DNA of 64,000 nucleotides from Clusia tigrina (lineage: Eukaryota > Arthropoda > Insecta > Diptera > Clusiidae): positions 22,115,981-22,179,980 of the forward strand of contig OV050032.1 in NCBI GenBank assembly GCA_920105625.2. Reading direction: 5' to 3'. Position numbers and translations under genes: made by a program. The notes beneath the pieces are model-generated. The model was not told the origin of the DNA, ran no database searches, and saw nothing but the letters and a program-made list of their open reading frames with translations. Positions 49,284-62,529 of this stretch are shown here, in pieces; the stretch's first letter is position 1, and every line of letters starts with the position of its first letter.

Positions 49284-50600
49284 AGTTTTGGTGTTTCAAT
49301 ACAAATTTGAAAATTCAAAATAAGCGACATTCACAAATCGAGATGGAAAGTTTTAGAAAAATGTTACAAGGAAATATCATCTGGTGTATTCGTTCATTCC
49401 CCGATAACTGATTTGAGGGGTCAACTACTTGTTGTTCCAATTCAAGGCCAAAATAATATTCTTGAGGAAATGAACCAAATAATAATATTTATTTGCTCCG
49501 CAGCGCTTTGACCGATATTCAATGTCAATACATAAGTAAAGCCGGTCAATTAAGCTGAAGTCGGGTTAAACCGTCTCCGATATACCATTTACCCTTAAGT
49601 ATCTGCGAGTTGAACCATGGCTACACTGTGTCCATATAACACAATAATAAATATTATCTTTCTGTGGGTCTAGTAGTGGGACTAGTATAGTGCCAATGCA
49701 CTTCACTACCGAATTGAATTCGGTATCATCAATAGGCGAAGGAATTTTCTGGGCAGTCTCCAAAGTTGCTTATATGGGAGGGAGGCGTGTTCCTTATGTG
49801 GACGATCCCATTTCTTGTGTGAGGCTTCATAGGGCCAATGCATTTATGCGCACCAAATCTCGTCCACAAATTTTAGATATAGTGGAAATAGTGGGTATGG
49901 CTTAAAAATAACCCGCCCATTTTTGTGCTGTGGTCAATGCTAGTGACCTGAACTCTTGTGAAATTTCGTCGATGAATCTTCGGTATGAGGCTGGTAATGA
50001 TTTCTGGTTATTAGTGGACGTGGCAGTAGTAGTATTCTGAACATATTTTGCACACGTAATAGTATGGACCCGACGTACATTACTTTACATGTAAATTTTT
50101 TCATATACGAGTATCATTAATATGAGCACAGCTAAGCTAATTCTAATTTTAGTCCCGAAAGTTCCTTATATGTAAAGAGGGCGTTTCCTTCATCTGATTA
50201 ACCTTTTCTTTCTAATGTTTACATGCTTATGCACATAAAAACACGTCCATAATTCATTTTTAGTTCTTAAGTATTAATATGTATTAATAGGGGGCGTGGA
50301 AGTAAATATATAATGTCTAGTAGGGTCCATATCTACATAATCACCAGAACCATCAATTGCACCGAAGTTTAGTCATTTTAATAAGGTGCCTATAGTTAGA
50401 TATATGGGAGGTAGGCGTGGTTTTTGTCCAAATGGGGTCAAATAGGTATTTGGTTGTGTCTTATAGACCAGGCTACACTTTTCTATTAAGATACCTCTAA
50501 CGGAGTGGACAAAAACTGACGACAGACCGACATACGGACGGGCAAAATGAAAATTGACTTACAGCCAGACTTTCAGAGAGTTAAGGTGGATCTGAAGGTG
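49284..50600 (+). repeat. GGGCGTGG-family repeat, longest plus-strand copy
   Basis: It holds gaagtcgggtta (49557), catggctac (49616), ataggggg/agtgggtatgg blocks, gtgaaatttcgtcgatgaat, ggtaatgatttctgg, cacagctaagctaatt, gaaagttccttatatg, cttatgcacataaaa and aggtgcctatagtt in order. No coding frame. Confidence 0.65.
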
Positions 50601-50604
50601 TATT

Positions 50605-52210
50605 GTAGGTATTGTTGGACTTACTTTAGAGCATAGTATGGCGTATCGTCAGCAAACGTTGAGGTAAACGTCTGATTGCTAGTCGACATATCTGGTGCGC
50701 AGAGCCAGTATAGTAAGGGTTACAAGTCACTTCCCTGCGGCTCACCGGCATGCATATCCATTTCGATTCACCACAAATTTCCTTTAGGACGAATATATTC
50801 TAAGTAAACTATAAGTTTTTGAATTTTATATAATAGCCAGTTCGTGTCATACAAGGCCTGAGTCATATCCAGGAAGTCTGCTGGGATATATTCTTTATTT
50901 CCATAAGATTTTCTGGCTATCCTGACAATTTGATGGATTTATTCTATCGTTCTTATGTTGTTTTCTGAAGCCGAACTCAACTTGGGGGATCATTTGACCA
51001 TCCGTTAGTTTTGATTTAAATACATTTACAAATTGCAAACACAATATTATATAATTTTTCAAATACGAGTATCATCTGCCATACTGCTTTGAGGAGATTT
51101 GCGAACGTGTACCTGTACCATTTTCACTATCACTCCTAGCCCAAATTCCGTCACTTTAATCGTTAATCGAGGTGGGTCTGTAAGAACCGGACGCATCAAA
51201 TTTCTCGCTGCTCGCCACAGGAAGTAATTAGTGGATAAAGTAGGAAATACGTTTTCAAGATACTCCTTAACTGCCCCCACACTTCTCGCTTTAAGGAAGC
51301 CCGAAGTTTTCTGGATTAGCATGCCAGTTATACTTTAAGGCTCGATGATCTGAACTATTAGATTCCTTTTCTGTTTAACTAAAGCATCGTTATCAAGAGA
51401 TGTGAGAATTTGTTTGGAATCTGGTTTCTGAGTGGTTCAGCTGTTTTCGTTGGTAAAGTTTTTGCACAGCGGAATCTGTGTCCTATTAATTTTTCATTTT
51501 GCAGTCATGTTGAAGATGAGTACTTATGCATTTTTTATAGTTTAACCAGTTTATAAATCTATCAGATATAATGAACGTGCTTCTGATATGGAGCTATTAT
51601 TGTAGTGAATTATAATTGTTTCAATAACTTACCGGATAATGCACTCAAGTTATTAAAAGCACACGTGCTTTACTTGTTGCAGCCCACATATGCCGAGACC
51701 TGTCAATGCAAAGCTACAAATTTAAACAGAGCAAGCAAGAAATGAAGTAAAGAGTTGTCACCCGATGCGAATGGTGGTGACCATTGTTGTTGGGGAGTGA
51801 TCGAATCATAACTTGGTTCTGTGATGATTAGGACCTTTTATTATTTCAACATCAACTAGATATTGAGTTGTTCGACTGTCTGCGGGCTAGTATGCTGTTT
51901 GTCCGGAAGATACTACACCCAAGACCAGGTTATTAACAACCGACCATAGTTTTCTACCTTTGTGTGTCACCAGGTGGGAGCCCCAGAGAGTGTGCGGGGC
52001 ATTGAAGTCCGCGGCAACTATAAATTTACTCCCAAGAGTAGCAAAGAAGTCTTTATATTGCTGGTCAGTTACACGGAATTTGGGCGGGTAATAAATCGCT
52101 GTGACTGTTAGAATGCTTACAAAGTCATCAATGCATATGGAAGTAGTCTTTTTGCAGCTAGTTACAATATATTCTAAATATAATATATTACATTTGATTC
52201 TGCTTTTATT
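50605..52210 (-). pseudogene. Jockey-like LINE ORF2, decayed
   Basis: The minus strand reads in order: TVTAIYYPPKFRVTDQQYKD, FIVAADFNAPHTLWGSHLV (endonuclease, 52110-51900), a linker with NYFLWRAARNLMRP (51230-51190), then a decayed palm and TFADDTPYYA near 50650, where the copy stops. Stops and gaps are frequent. Confidence 0.7.
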
Positions 52211-52329
52211 ATTATACCAGCTTCGCCTTGAGGGTGCTTTCTAATTTAAATGTTTAAATACGGAATACTTAAATAATTTTTTTGAGTGAATTAAGTCTCT
52301 CAATAAATAATCAGTTTGAGTTGTACTGT

Positions 52330-53680
52330 TATAAGATGTATTCTAGTTCCAGTACATTCGTCAGTATGAAATGGTTGAACGCTTAAAAGAAACTTTAATA
52401 GAAAATTTAAGATTCTTAAATCCTTATAAAGGATTTGCGTTGTTAAATGGTGTGGATTTGTGTTGTTTTGTTAAAATTTGCCTCACTCTTTCCCTAGAAA
52501 AGAGTTCCCTCATACATATAACAGTGCTTTTCCAACAGTACACGCACCCACACACACAATCATACAAGCACACATGCAGCGTAGCCAGTTCATTAGACAA
52601 TAAACCGGAGCTAAAGGCGCACTCGTCGTTACACATGCAACTCACACATAAAATTGAACAAATTTGAAAATTTTTGGACAGTGAACTACCCGTATTGCGC
52701 CGGAAATAATGTGGATGATAATGGAATTTAAGACGTCATTCTGTAAACCCTTAAATTTAATCCTGCTTTTGTGCTGCACCACTAACGAACAATTAGCAAA
52801 TTTATAACTTAGATTAGAAAGTGCCAGATACAAATATGCTCTCTGAGCCAAGCTAAGTGAGCCTTAAAATGTTTTTGAACGCTCGACACTTAACTTTAGA
52901 GAAGGATTACATTAAACAAGTGCCCTTGCAGCTTCACAACAATCCAAAATCATCCCTTACAAATTAGTGCATCCGATAGCTTTAGCTTCACTTCAAAGTA
53001 GATATTTTTGTGAAACAGATTTCTGCCTCCTTCAACCCCTTAATCCAATTTGTTCACTACTGGCCATATTGTTGGCCTGTCAACATACATATTTCCGCAA
53101 ATTGCATGTTTACCGTTCGAGTACTTTGTTTTAATATACTCACTTCATTGCCACTGAACCGTCACATTGCGAACTGAATTATGTTCGCATTGATTTATTC
53201 CGATTTTAATAATATATGATGACGTGTTGACATACCTCAATTATGGTTCGTAACATGCTTGAATAAATTCGACGCACTAAATCCTTTGCTACAGTGGCAA
53301 CCACGTTCTTTAATAAAACTCGGTGTTTTTATATAAATTAAATATTGACGAGCGCGACAAGGCAGCAAATTAATATTTTTTTATGCTTTTCTCATTTTAA
53401 ATTATGCTAATGAAGGGCGTGCTGCAGCTGCGGCATTCAGATTTTTCGAGAAACAAAATGATGACATTTCCATTTGTGGCGAATGCATGTGAGTTATGAA
53501 CAGAGTGGAGGCAAAAAAAAGGAGGTGCTTGTTGATCCCAAATAGTTCAGTTAAAAATTTATTCCACACTCATTTGATTCTTTTGATATCCTCATATCAA
53601 TAAAAACAGGCGTAGATTGGTAGAAGTGGACATACTTTTGATAAGAAGTCCAGTCAACAATGGTAAACAAATTTCAAAAA
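52330..53680. other. No gene recognised
   Basis: Two short ATG frames (52371-52667 plus, 52642-52851 minus) look like chance. No repeat identified. Confidence 0.4.
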
Positions 53681-53689
53681 AAATTGTGT

Positions 53690-53945
53690 TCAATCTTTAC
53701 ACCAATCACCAATGACAACATATGCAGGCAATGCAGGCAGATATGTACGAAGGAGACTTTGGAACATATCTTGTGCATATGCCTGGCGTTATGAAGAACA
53801 CGCTTAAAATGCTTTGAGAAGCTGGAAGGCGTCTCAGGAGTGGAATTACAGCACTCTTGAGATTCGCTAAAACCGTTGACATCCCACAAGATGCCTACTA
53901 CAACTCTACGTAGAGCACTAGCTCCAGCTGGCACCGCTAAGGATC
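53690..53945 (+). pseudogene. LOA/R1-like C-terminal remnant
   Basis: The plus strand reads ITNDNICRQCRQICTKETLE, HILCICLAL-stop-RTRLKCFEKL and ALAPAGTA. This is the C..C...H...C motif seen at 9.05 and 48.9 kb with a stop inside. Confidence 0.6.
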
Positions 53946-54234
53946 AATTGGTCTATGTGTGGCTTACTGCCAGCCTTAACTCCACTTAACTCCACGCCAA
54001 CCTTTAATTGAATATTTTCTTTTAATTCCTTCAGAGATGAAAATTCCACATGAAAAAAATTCGATCAGAAATACACTCAACGAGGTGTTCAAATTTGCCT
54101 ACGAGTATAATTTTAGTTCTTATTTATTACCTATTTCTTTTGGCTCTGGGGTCTTTACAAGAAGCAAGGGTACATAGAGATAGCTAAATCCTTTCAGGAG
54201 GTGATAGTAATCAAGAATATATATATAATGAAAG

Positions 54235-54900
54235 AGCAATACATTTCGTTTTCTGTGTTAATCGCATGTTACAGCGTGGCTCAGCCATTAGCACAGAAAG
54301 CAACGTTAGCCTGGAGATTAAACGAAGAATCACGCTTGCTAATAGGTGTTACTATGGGCTCAGTGAGCAAATGTGTAGTAGAGTCCTCTATTGCCCGACA
54401 AAACTGACACTCTACAAGATGCTCATCCTACCCGTGCTGCTCTATGGCACAGAAGCATGGGTCGTGTCGCAGACTGATGCAGCCGTGTTTGGGGTGTTCG
54501 AGAGGAAAATTCTTCGCACAATCTTCGGTCTTATTCGTGTCGGCGACGACTACCGTATTCGGATGAACCATGAACCGTACGAGCTCTACGCTGATATTGA
54601 CATAGTCAGACGCATCGATATACAACGTCTGCGCTGGCTTGGACATGTCGTGCGTATGAACGAAGAAGCTCCAGCGAAAAAGGTGTTCGAAGCAGAAGCC
54701 GCTGGACAACGACGTAGGGGACGACCATGCCTCCGATGGAAGGACCAAGGCGAGGAAACCCTAACCACGCTTGGTATAACAGATTGGAGAAGACGTGCGT
54801 AAAGCAGAGGCGCCTGGCGAGCGCTGTTAAATTCGGCCGTAACGCGATAACGGGTTGTTTCGCAGATTCTGCGATTAGGTCACGAAAGTAAGTAAGTAAT
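54235..54900 (+). pseudogene. RTE-like LINE, RT C-terminus and 3' end
   Basis: The frame at 54266-54802 reads RRITLANRCYYGLSEQ, KLTLYKMLILPVLLYGTEAW, FERKILRTIFGL, RIDIQRLRWLGHVVRMNEE and RRRGRPCLRWKDQGEETL, the C-terminal region of LINEs I associate with the RTE clade. No stop occurs until TAA at 54802. The 3' end is a (GTAA)n run at about 54884-54898, a common RTE-type tail. The palm and endonuclease are missing. Confidence 0.75.
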
Positions 54901-55732
54901 GCATTCCGCTTATTCTAGACATGCATAGTTTGAATGTAACACAACGTTCATATATAAAATGACAAACATATATTTCGTCATTATATGTATACACACATTT
55001 GCACAATTCCAATATGCAATTCAAGTTCATATCTGAGAACAGCCCCTAAAAAGCTGTAAGTACAGTTCCCACCCATTAAACGACAGAGTCTCTGGGCATC
55101 AGATAATTTAAAATTTAGTGGTGCGTAATATAGGAACTCCGTATGAAGGTGTATATTGATACTTCGATCTAATTGCGTTCATTCAACCATCTTCGTGGTC
55201 AGTTCAAACATCAAATTACTGGTCTGATTAATTCTACTACGCACTAATTGCCCAGACCCTTCTTACCCCTCTCAATTTCTTGCACCATATCATGATGGCA
55301 GAGTTAATTAATGTTACAATCTTGACGAACACCTGCAACATCCGCGAAATATTGCAGTAGACATGGTGGCTCCAATTTCGCCACACTGCACGCCCTCAAC
55401 TGCACTAATGAGGTGGGTTGCGGGTTGCAGTTTAAACTGCAGATTATACGGATGCGTAACTTAAATGCCAATCATGCCTTTAAAATCATGATATGAGCGT
55501 AAGAAAGCCACAAGAGGAACAATCTAGATGAAATTGATGTTAAATTAAATTAAATTTTATAGCCTTACTTCCTAATAAAATTCAAACACTTTTTTTTATC
55601 GAATAACAGAAAAAAAGATTGCCGTTTGCTATAGTTAAAGATTGGATATATGTATGTATGTATCTTTAAGAAGAAAAAAGGAATGCTTTTATTATTAAAA
55701 AACGTATTTTTTGAAATATTTTATATAAATCT

Positions 55733-58285
55733 AAACAATGTAAACACATAAAGAAGTAGCAGAATCGGCAGAGAACAAATGTTGGCTTTTGGTGACAAAA
55801 TCACATTTCAGTCAAATGATAAATAAAATATCTTGTGCTGTTTACCCCCATGGGCGAACAAGCATACATACGAGTATGGCTGTGAATGTGTGATCATGTG
55901 CGAAATACCAAAGCACAGTTGCACACGCACAGGGGGAATACACATTGCAGGTTGCCTCATGCACACAACATTCCTGCATGTTGATTTCCTTCGATTTGTT
56001 ACCGATTTCAAATACGAGTACGGCAATGAAAGCGGTATTTTCACTTTTTGTGTTTGCTGGGGGATATTTGACTTTGTGTCTCTCTTAGCTTCTTAAACTA
56101 TAAATCAACTATAAATTCGTGAAGAATATTATTTAAACGCTTTAATTACGGATACAATATTTCCATAATGATTGCCAAGGTTCATCGATGTTGTGTTTCT
56201 AAATTGTATATATAAATTGTACGTGCTTATTGCAAACAAATAAAATGCATTTACAAAATTTAATACGCGCATCTACGCACAGTTCCTCATGCAGATGTGC
56301 GTATGAATAAAGTGAAATTGTTAATTTCTTTTACCATTTACAAAATTGAATACAAAATTCAATACATGCAAACGTGCGCACACTTTCAAGCGGGTATTAC
56401 GGCCAAGGTGTTCTCAAAACACCGTGTAAAAGGAATTTCGTGGAAGAACGGCGTCTATTGATTAAATACATGAGGCACCTAGAATTGTGTACAGTGCCAG
56501 AAGGTTGTCAGACGCATTGTGTTGGTGACTACAGATGAACGATACAAGATATGTTGAAGCTGTTCAGTGATTTATTTGGAGCAAACCAGAACATTGAATA
56601 TAATTGTTCGGCGAGATTTATTAAAGATGCGCTTGAAATTTTTTCTCTAAGTTCCGCTCTGTATTGGTTCCACACTCTCAACCCTTCCTCTATGATCTCC
56701 AAAATATAGTCGGTGGCCTCATAGCAATGTAAATATTAAGAATTACAAAGCATAATACAACAAGAAACTGTGCGAATGATGAGAATATATAATATCAGAT
56801 TGGGTATGTCAATTTCAGAAAGAACATCAGGCAAATCAATGGTAAATATTACCAAGGAAAACATAACTATCAATTCAAATACCGATGAAATATAGCCACA
56901 CACCTCATGGAAATCAACTACCGAAATACAAGTAGAACGCACTTTTCCAGGATATGGTATTTTTCAAAAAATTTTAAGAATATTGAAATGTCAAAAGTGG
57001 ATAGACTAAGCCCCAAAACACGTTTCATTATTTTCCAAAGCGTTAAACCGCTCAAAGGATGGAAATTGTGAGCTATGCCTGCGGACACTATATTTGAAGG
57101 CTGGAATCCGCAAGATTGTGTGCGAGAGTCTGTTTAAGAACTATGAGCATACTGAAGAAATTTTAAAGAAAATATTCGCATGCAGCAAAACCGCAGAAAG
57201 ATTCAGTAATAGGTTCGTCAAAAAATCAAATGCGCCAATATACTCGTAGACTCAGTTGCATGAATTGATAAAACCTGACCAGAAAGCATACAAAGAAATC
57301 GAACGAGAATGTCGCAAAAATCACTTAATATTACCACATGATGTGTTAATTTCGGATGCTTTCAAATTCGGAACGAATATTCTTTGCATAAACCTTACAA
57401 CTTTAAGCTAAATTTTCATTTAAATTTCATATAAAAAAAACTGTTTTTTAATGTAATTTTCACACTTACTTCTCATTAACTTTTTTTTGGCTGTGTGGAA
57501 AATATGAACTGCAATAAAAATAAAATCGCTAACGCAGCACTTAGCATGCCGCTTAGGTGGAGCGCCAATTGCAATTATAATAAAATAGTTATAGTACCAA
57601 CATTAATCTTCATTTGAGCAAAATTCAATAAACGATTTTACTCCAACATGTGTTCAATAAAATTAAGTGTGCTTGACAATAAATTTAAACTGAAAAATGC
57701 CACAAGTAATTACTGGTAAAACAATGCATGTGGAACTGTGCGTAGATGCGCGTATTAAATTTTGTAAATGCATTTTATTTGTTTGTAATAAGCACGTACA
57801 ATTTATATATACAATTTAGAAACACAACATCGATGAACCTTGGCAATCATTATGGAAATATTGTATCCGTAATTAAAGCGTTTAAATAATATTCTTCACG
57901 AATTTATAGTTGATTTATAGTTTAAGAAGCTAAGAGAGACACAAAGTCAAATATCCCCCAGCAAACACAAAAAGTGAAAATACCGCTTTCATTGCCGTAC
58001 TCGTATTTGAAATCGGTAACAAATCGAAGGAAATCAACATGCAGGAATGTTGTGTGCATGAGGCAACCTGCAATGTGTATTCCCCCTGTGCGTGTGCAAC
58101 TGTGCTTTGGTATTTCGCACATGATCACACATTCACAGCCATACTCGTATGTATGCTTGTTCGCCCATGGGGGTAAACAGCACAAGATATTTTATTTATC
58201 ATTTGACTGAAATGTGATTTTGTCACCAAAAGCCAACGTTTGTTATCTGCCGACTCTGCTACTTCTTTATGTGTTTACATTGTTT
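55733..58285. mobile_element. Long inverted-repeat structure (561-bp arms, 1,431-bp centre)
   Basis: 55733-56293 and 57725-58285 are reverse complements of equal length with only a few mismatches, mostly near the outer ends (for example cggcagagaacaaatg against cggcagataacaaacg). Homology stops sharply at aaacaatgtaaacacataaa on each side. No TSD is visible. The centre holds a decayed ORF. A fold-back or long-TIR DNA transposon is the leading reading; a host inverted duplication or an assembly error are alternatives. Confidence 0.85.
56776..57411 (+). pseudogene. Decayed ORF inside the inverted-repeat structure, family unknown
   Basis: One frame from ATGATG to TAA spans 212 codons with only three internal stops, at 56893-56895, 57007-57009 and 57247-57249, whereas roughly 14-15 would be expected by chance at this base composition. 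Segments include TEIQVERTFPGYGIFQKILR, KDGNCELCLRTLYLKAGIRK, YEHTEEILKKIFACSKTAER and YKEIERECRKNHLILPHDVL. A CxxW...CxxC arrangement is present. I recognise no family. Its position between long inverted arms suggests a transposase or accessory protein. Confidence 0.6.
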
Positions 58286-61200
58286 GACGCCAGCTCAACA
58301 AGACGCACGTAGTTTTAACACCTGCAGAAATGAGACCGAATATACTGGCAAGTAGCGAGTGTTGACATTTCGATTGTTTTTAACGATTTATCGAAATAGG
58401 TGAAACAAGTCGTTCGATATGAGATTACACAATTTCGTCTCAGTTTTTAGTTAAATATTTGAAGATCCTATTATTTTGGAGTACTCGTCGAATACTCGCC
58501 CAATACGCCATGGGCACTTGAAAAATGAATGAAATAGAGTAATGAATTATCTAAATATCCTTAGGAATTTTGACATTCTCACGGCATTGTCGTGTGCTCA
58601 CGTACGTAAAGTACTGATTTAATTTCAGTATCATTTAATTATAGCATTATTGTTGCATTACGGTGCGCGCATTGCAAATATCGGCGTCTTATGATGCCCA
58701 CGAATGGGGAGGAAATGTGAAAATCAATATGTGTGTGTGTGTTAGCCTTGAATTTAGTGAAGGTGACGGCTGCTAGGAAACCAATTGGTCCTTGTACTTC
58801 CACATGCTCCTACATGATAATCAGTTGTAAGCTTATTTTTATCAGTCCTCTGAGGGCTTATTACGAATTTTCTGTTATTATTTCATTTATCCATTTTAAA
58901 CATTTTTAAATGGGCTTCTGCGGTAAATTCTGATGACTTATTAAACTATTACGCACCTGATAAACAGATTTAATGGTATGAGTTTAGCAGCCAATTTATA
59001 GTGAATTAAAGTCACAAAGGCTGCCATAATTGCACTGAGTAGCAATTATACGATGGTTACTTAATGGCAGCATTTGGAATAATGCCGCTTCGTTTTCCAG
59101 AATGATGTATTTAACCCACTCCTTTAACCGAATTGTTCCATAATGGGACAACAAAGCCGAGATTTCGCTAATGGGCACTTCCAATGATGTTCTCATCTAG
59201 CACGGACTATGTCCAGGACACAAGTAGCAATTTTCAACTTTTGTCGTTAAGTAAGCTATAATTTTCTGTGGGTGTGCAATGCTACTGCACAAAGGTCATT
59301 TAACGAACATAAAATATTTATACCCGAATAATTCGTGTGATTGAATCAGTGCAAGAATCAAAATATTTTTGAGTGAATCTGAATCATGTGTCTCACTTTT
59401 TGTGTATTTTCGTACAGATCTACATCTCCAGTCTCCCAGCTGCGAATTTGTATCTTGTGTTTAGCATAGCAAGTTTCCTATCTTCGTATACAACAAAGTA
59501 TATCTGAGTAGATAAATCGAAGCTTTTCTTAAAATCCTTTTCATCGCGATACTGAATTACGGTACAAATTGTGATTGTGTCTTGTTGTGGAGTGTGCAAA
59601 ATATTTGCCAAATATGCGTACACAATCACATTAAAGGAGGGAAGCCAATCAAAACAATGCTGAAACGGAGAGCGAAAAGCGAAAAATGAAAAGCGAAAAG
59701 GGTCTAATTGAAAACAAGCCTCAAACTCAATACATTTGCCTCCCAAATATTGCTGCTGAGAATGTGCGAGAAACAAGTGTTGGTCCGCAATGACGGTTGT
59801 CAGGTTACTCCACTTCCAAGGTGACTGTACTTAGCTGTAAACAACGAGCCTGCTGCGTAAAATGTCCGTTCTTGTTGTTGACAATTACACGGAAAGTATA
59901 AGCAAGGTTGGGCGAGTATGTGGGAGCGTGTGCAATTGCAGTGGTATTTCCTTGTATGTGTCAGATTGAATTCAATGTCACAATGGGTGAACACTCCTCA
60001 AACTATCCGAGACCATCCAGGCGTAATATTATGACGGTGATACGACACACTCACTTACATGTCTATATTGGTTATGTCACATTGCATTTGTTCGTATTGT
60101 ACCCAGTTAATAACAACTGCTTACAATAAACTTATCACAATTTCAAGGATTTCACGAATTTCCAGTGATCAAGATTTTCCGGAAGTTGTGTCACATTTCG
60201 AAAGATGTTACAAATCCATATACATGTGATACACATGTAGTTCATACACTCACGTACTTATGTAGGTAGCAGTGCATCTGGCATAATAAATTTCCATATA
60301 CCAGTAGGAAATGTTACCAACTTTCAGTTAAATATATTTTCATACAAGTAGCTTTTGTCTCAGACAGGATACCGCTGTTGGCCAGTCAACAGTGCATATT
60401 CATGAAATCAGCCAAACACAATTTTGCCAAACAAAAATTGTTCCATTAACATTTATTTTTCTGAAGCTCCTCTTTAGTTTGAAATCAATTTTGCGCTTAT
60501 TTGGGAGCGTTTGTTCAAATAAAGTGGCAGTCACAGACGCCATTAACTTTTTTCTACTTCTTCAAACAATCACACTGAAAATTAAATACTTTGTTCAATT
60601 ACCTTGATAAGCAAAGTATCAAAATATATAGGCTACTACTGTACTTTGGAATACGATACATTGCTGCAGAGACCTCTTCTGGTATAGCACGTGAGCTAAT
60701 TGCCACTGCTTTTATTAATAGTAGATAATATAAGTGAGAGGTGGTAAGATTGAGTTACTAATAAGATAGTTGACAGTTATTTTACAATTTTTTTTTTTAA
60801 ATTAACATTATAGGCCCAATTACCAGTTGTGGTTAAGATGGACTTCGGCTGTACAATTATGAACTGATTTACGCGATAAAAATCTTACCAAATTTATATT
60901 AATTAACAACTGAAAATTAATTTAATTTAAGGGTTTTGTTTGTGATTTTTGACTCCATATGATAAAGGTTTTCTACTTCAGAAATACATTATTTTCTGTA
61001 CTTCTACGGGAGCATTTTCGTAGATACATTTTTGGTGAATAGAAAGTCCTTTCCGTGCACTTTTTCTTGACAAACGAACAAACTGATACAGCTCTTGAGA
61101 CCTCAACCACTGCGACCAAAGTTTTGTCAAGAACTCACTATATTTTGCGAGACATGTTTGTATTTCCAACTGGGTGTCACACCATTCACCTGAACATGTG

Positions 61201-62500
61201 GCACCCACACATTTTTATAGCACAACAAATTACTTTGAAGCACACACAGGCACACATACACACCTATCCAAGCGCATGCAATCCATTCTCAGATGTAATT
61301 AAGTTTCATTAAAAAAAATGCTTTAATAATTAACTTCCTCCGTATAATATTGCTACGCATATTGGTACTGGCCTCTGATGAAGTAAAATCACAAATTCAC
61401 CTTTCACGCCACATCCTGTCAACATCAACACATCCTGTCAGTGGACATCCTAAAACGGCGACGCAATTAATTTTTATAATTTAATAAGCTGGAAAAGTTC
61501 TGCTGCCATTTGCTCAAACGAAGTCCTGTTATTCACTAACTCTATTATGCAAGACCTAATGGACGGCACCATATAAACTTTGACATTATATTCGCCAATA
61601 GTAGTAACCACATGAATGGACACATTTTCAATAATATTCAAACGCAGCACAGCGACGTGTATAGTCAGAGTAGTTCGATTTTCAGTGAGTTGCTTGTTTC
61701 TAAAATTGCATTAAGCCACATCACAAGTATGTGCAGGTGTTCCCTCCTTGCCCTTTCTCAAGCAATGCAATGTAGCATCTAATGTATATCCCAACTTTTC
61801 ATTTAACTTTCATAAGTTAAATACAACAAATTCTAAATACTAAATTAATTATGTATGAATATTAATTTATATTTAACTTGCATGTGTTATATTTTAACTA
61901 AAGAGATAAATGGAAAACTCTGCGCTAGCACATGGGCCTATTAATGTCATTTATTTAAATGCATATAACGTATATATACATATGTACGCATATAACGTCA
62001 GTATTTAAAGGAAGTTTCAAACTTATATTCCATGATCCAGCCGATAGTTCGAGGCAACCAAGGAGTCGTATTCGTGCAACAGACGAGTTGGCAATTTCGA
62101 AAGTGCTCAGGAGCTACGCCTACATGTTATATTCTTGTATTTGACTGAAATCGATCCTGTATATAGTCATTGGTAGTATCTATCTGAAGAATGCAATAAG
62201 CAGTTATATGTAATTGTTGGGGCCCTTGAAAGTATGCGCTGATTGTAGGTGTTGTGGGTAAATTTTGGACATACTCGTAGCTGAGAAATCATAATTTCTA
62301 GTATGTTGCATCACAGTAATTGCAAGTAACATATTTTTAACAATCTCAGTTGCAATTACTTGCCTGCCATCAACGACAGAGTGGTTGGTTGGTTTCAGAC
62401 ATAAATAAGTTGACTTTTTTGAAACTGGCTTACACATCTATATCAGGCAATTCATAGTTTAATTTAAGCTTACAGAATGCTCGCAGTGTTCTATTCCATT
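58286..62500. other. No gene seen
   Basis: Short frames only; a 118-codon minus frame at 59420-59776 starts at TTG and is not called. A (TG)n run lies at 58728-58742 and aaagcg repeats at 59673-59700. This may be more Rab26 intron or intergenic sequence. Confidence 0.45.
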
Positions 62501-62529
62501 CAGTCAATCGTTACTCTCAGTACCTTAAA

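Noticed and set aside
48862..49323. 153-codon plus-strand frame
   Set aside because: Antisense shadow of the LOA/R1-like C-terminus.
55808..58210. Identical 78- and 87-codon frames in both inverted arms
   Set aside because: They are the same DNA read in both orientations; identity follows from the inverted repeat and says nothing about coding.
59420..59776. 118-codon minus-strand frame
   Set aside because: TTG start, no domain, unsupported.
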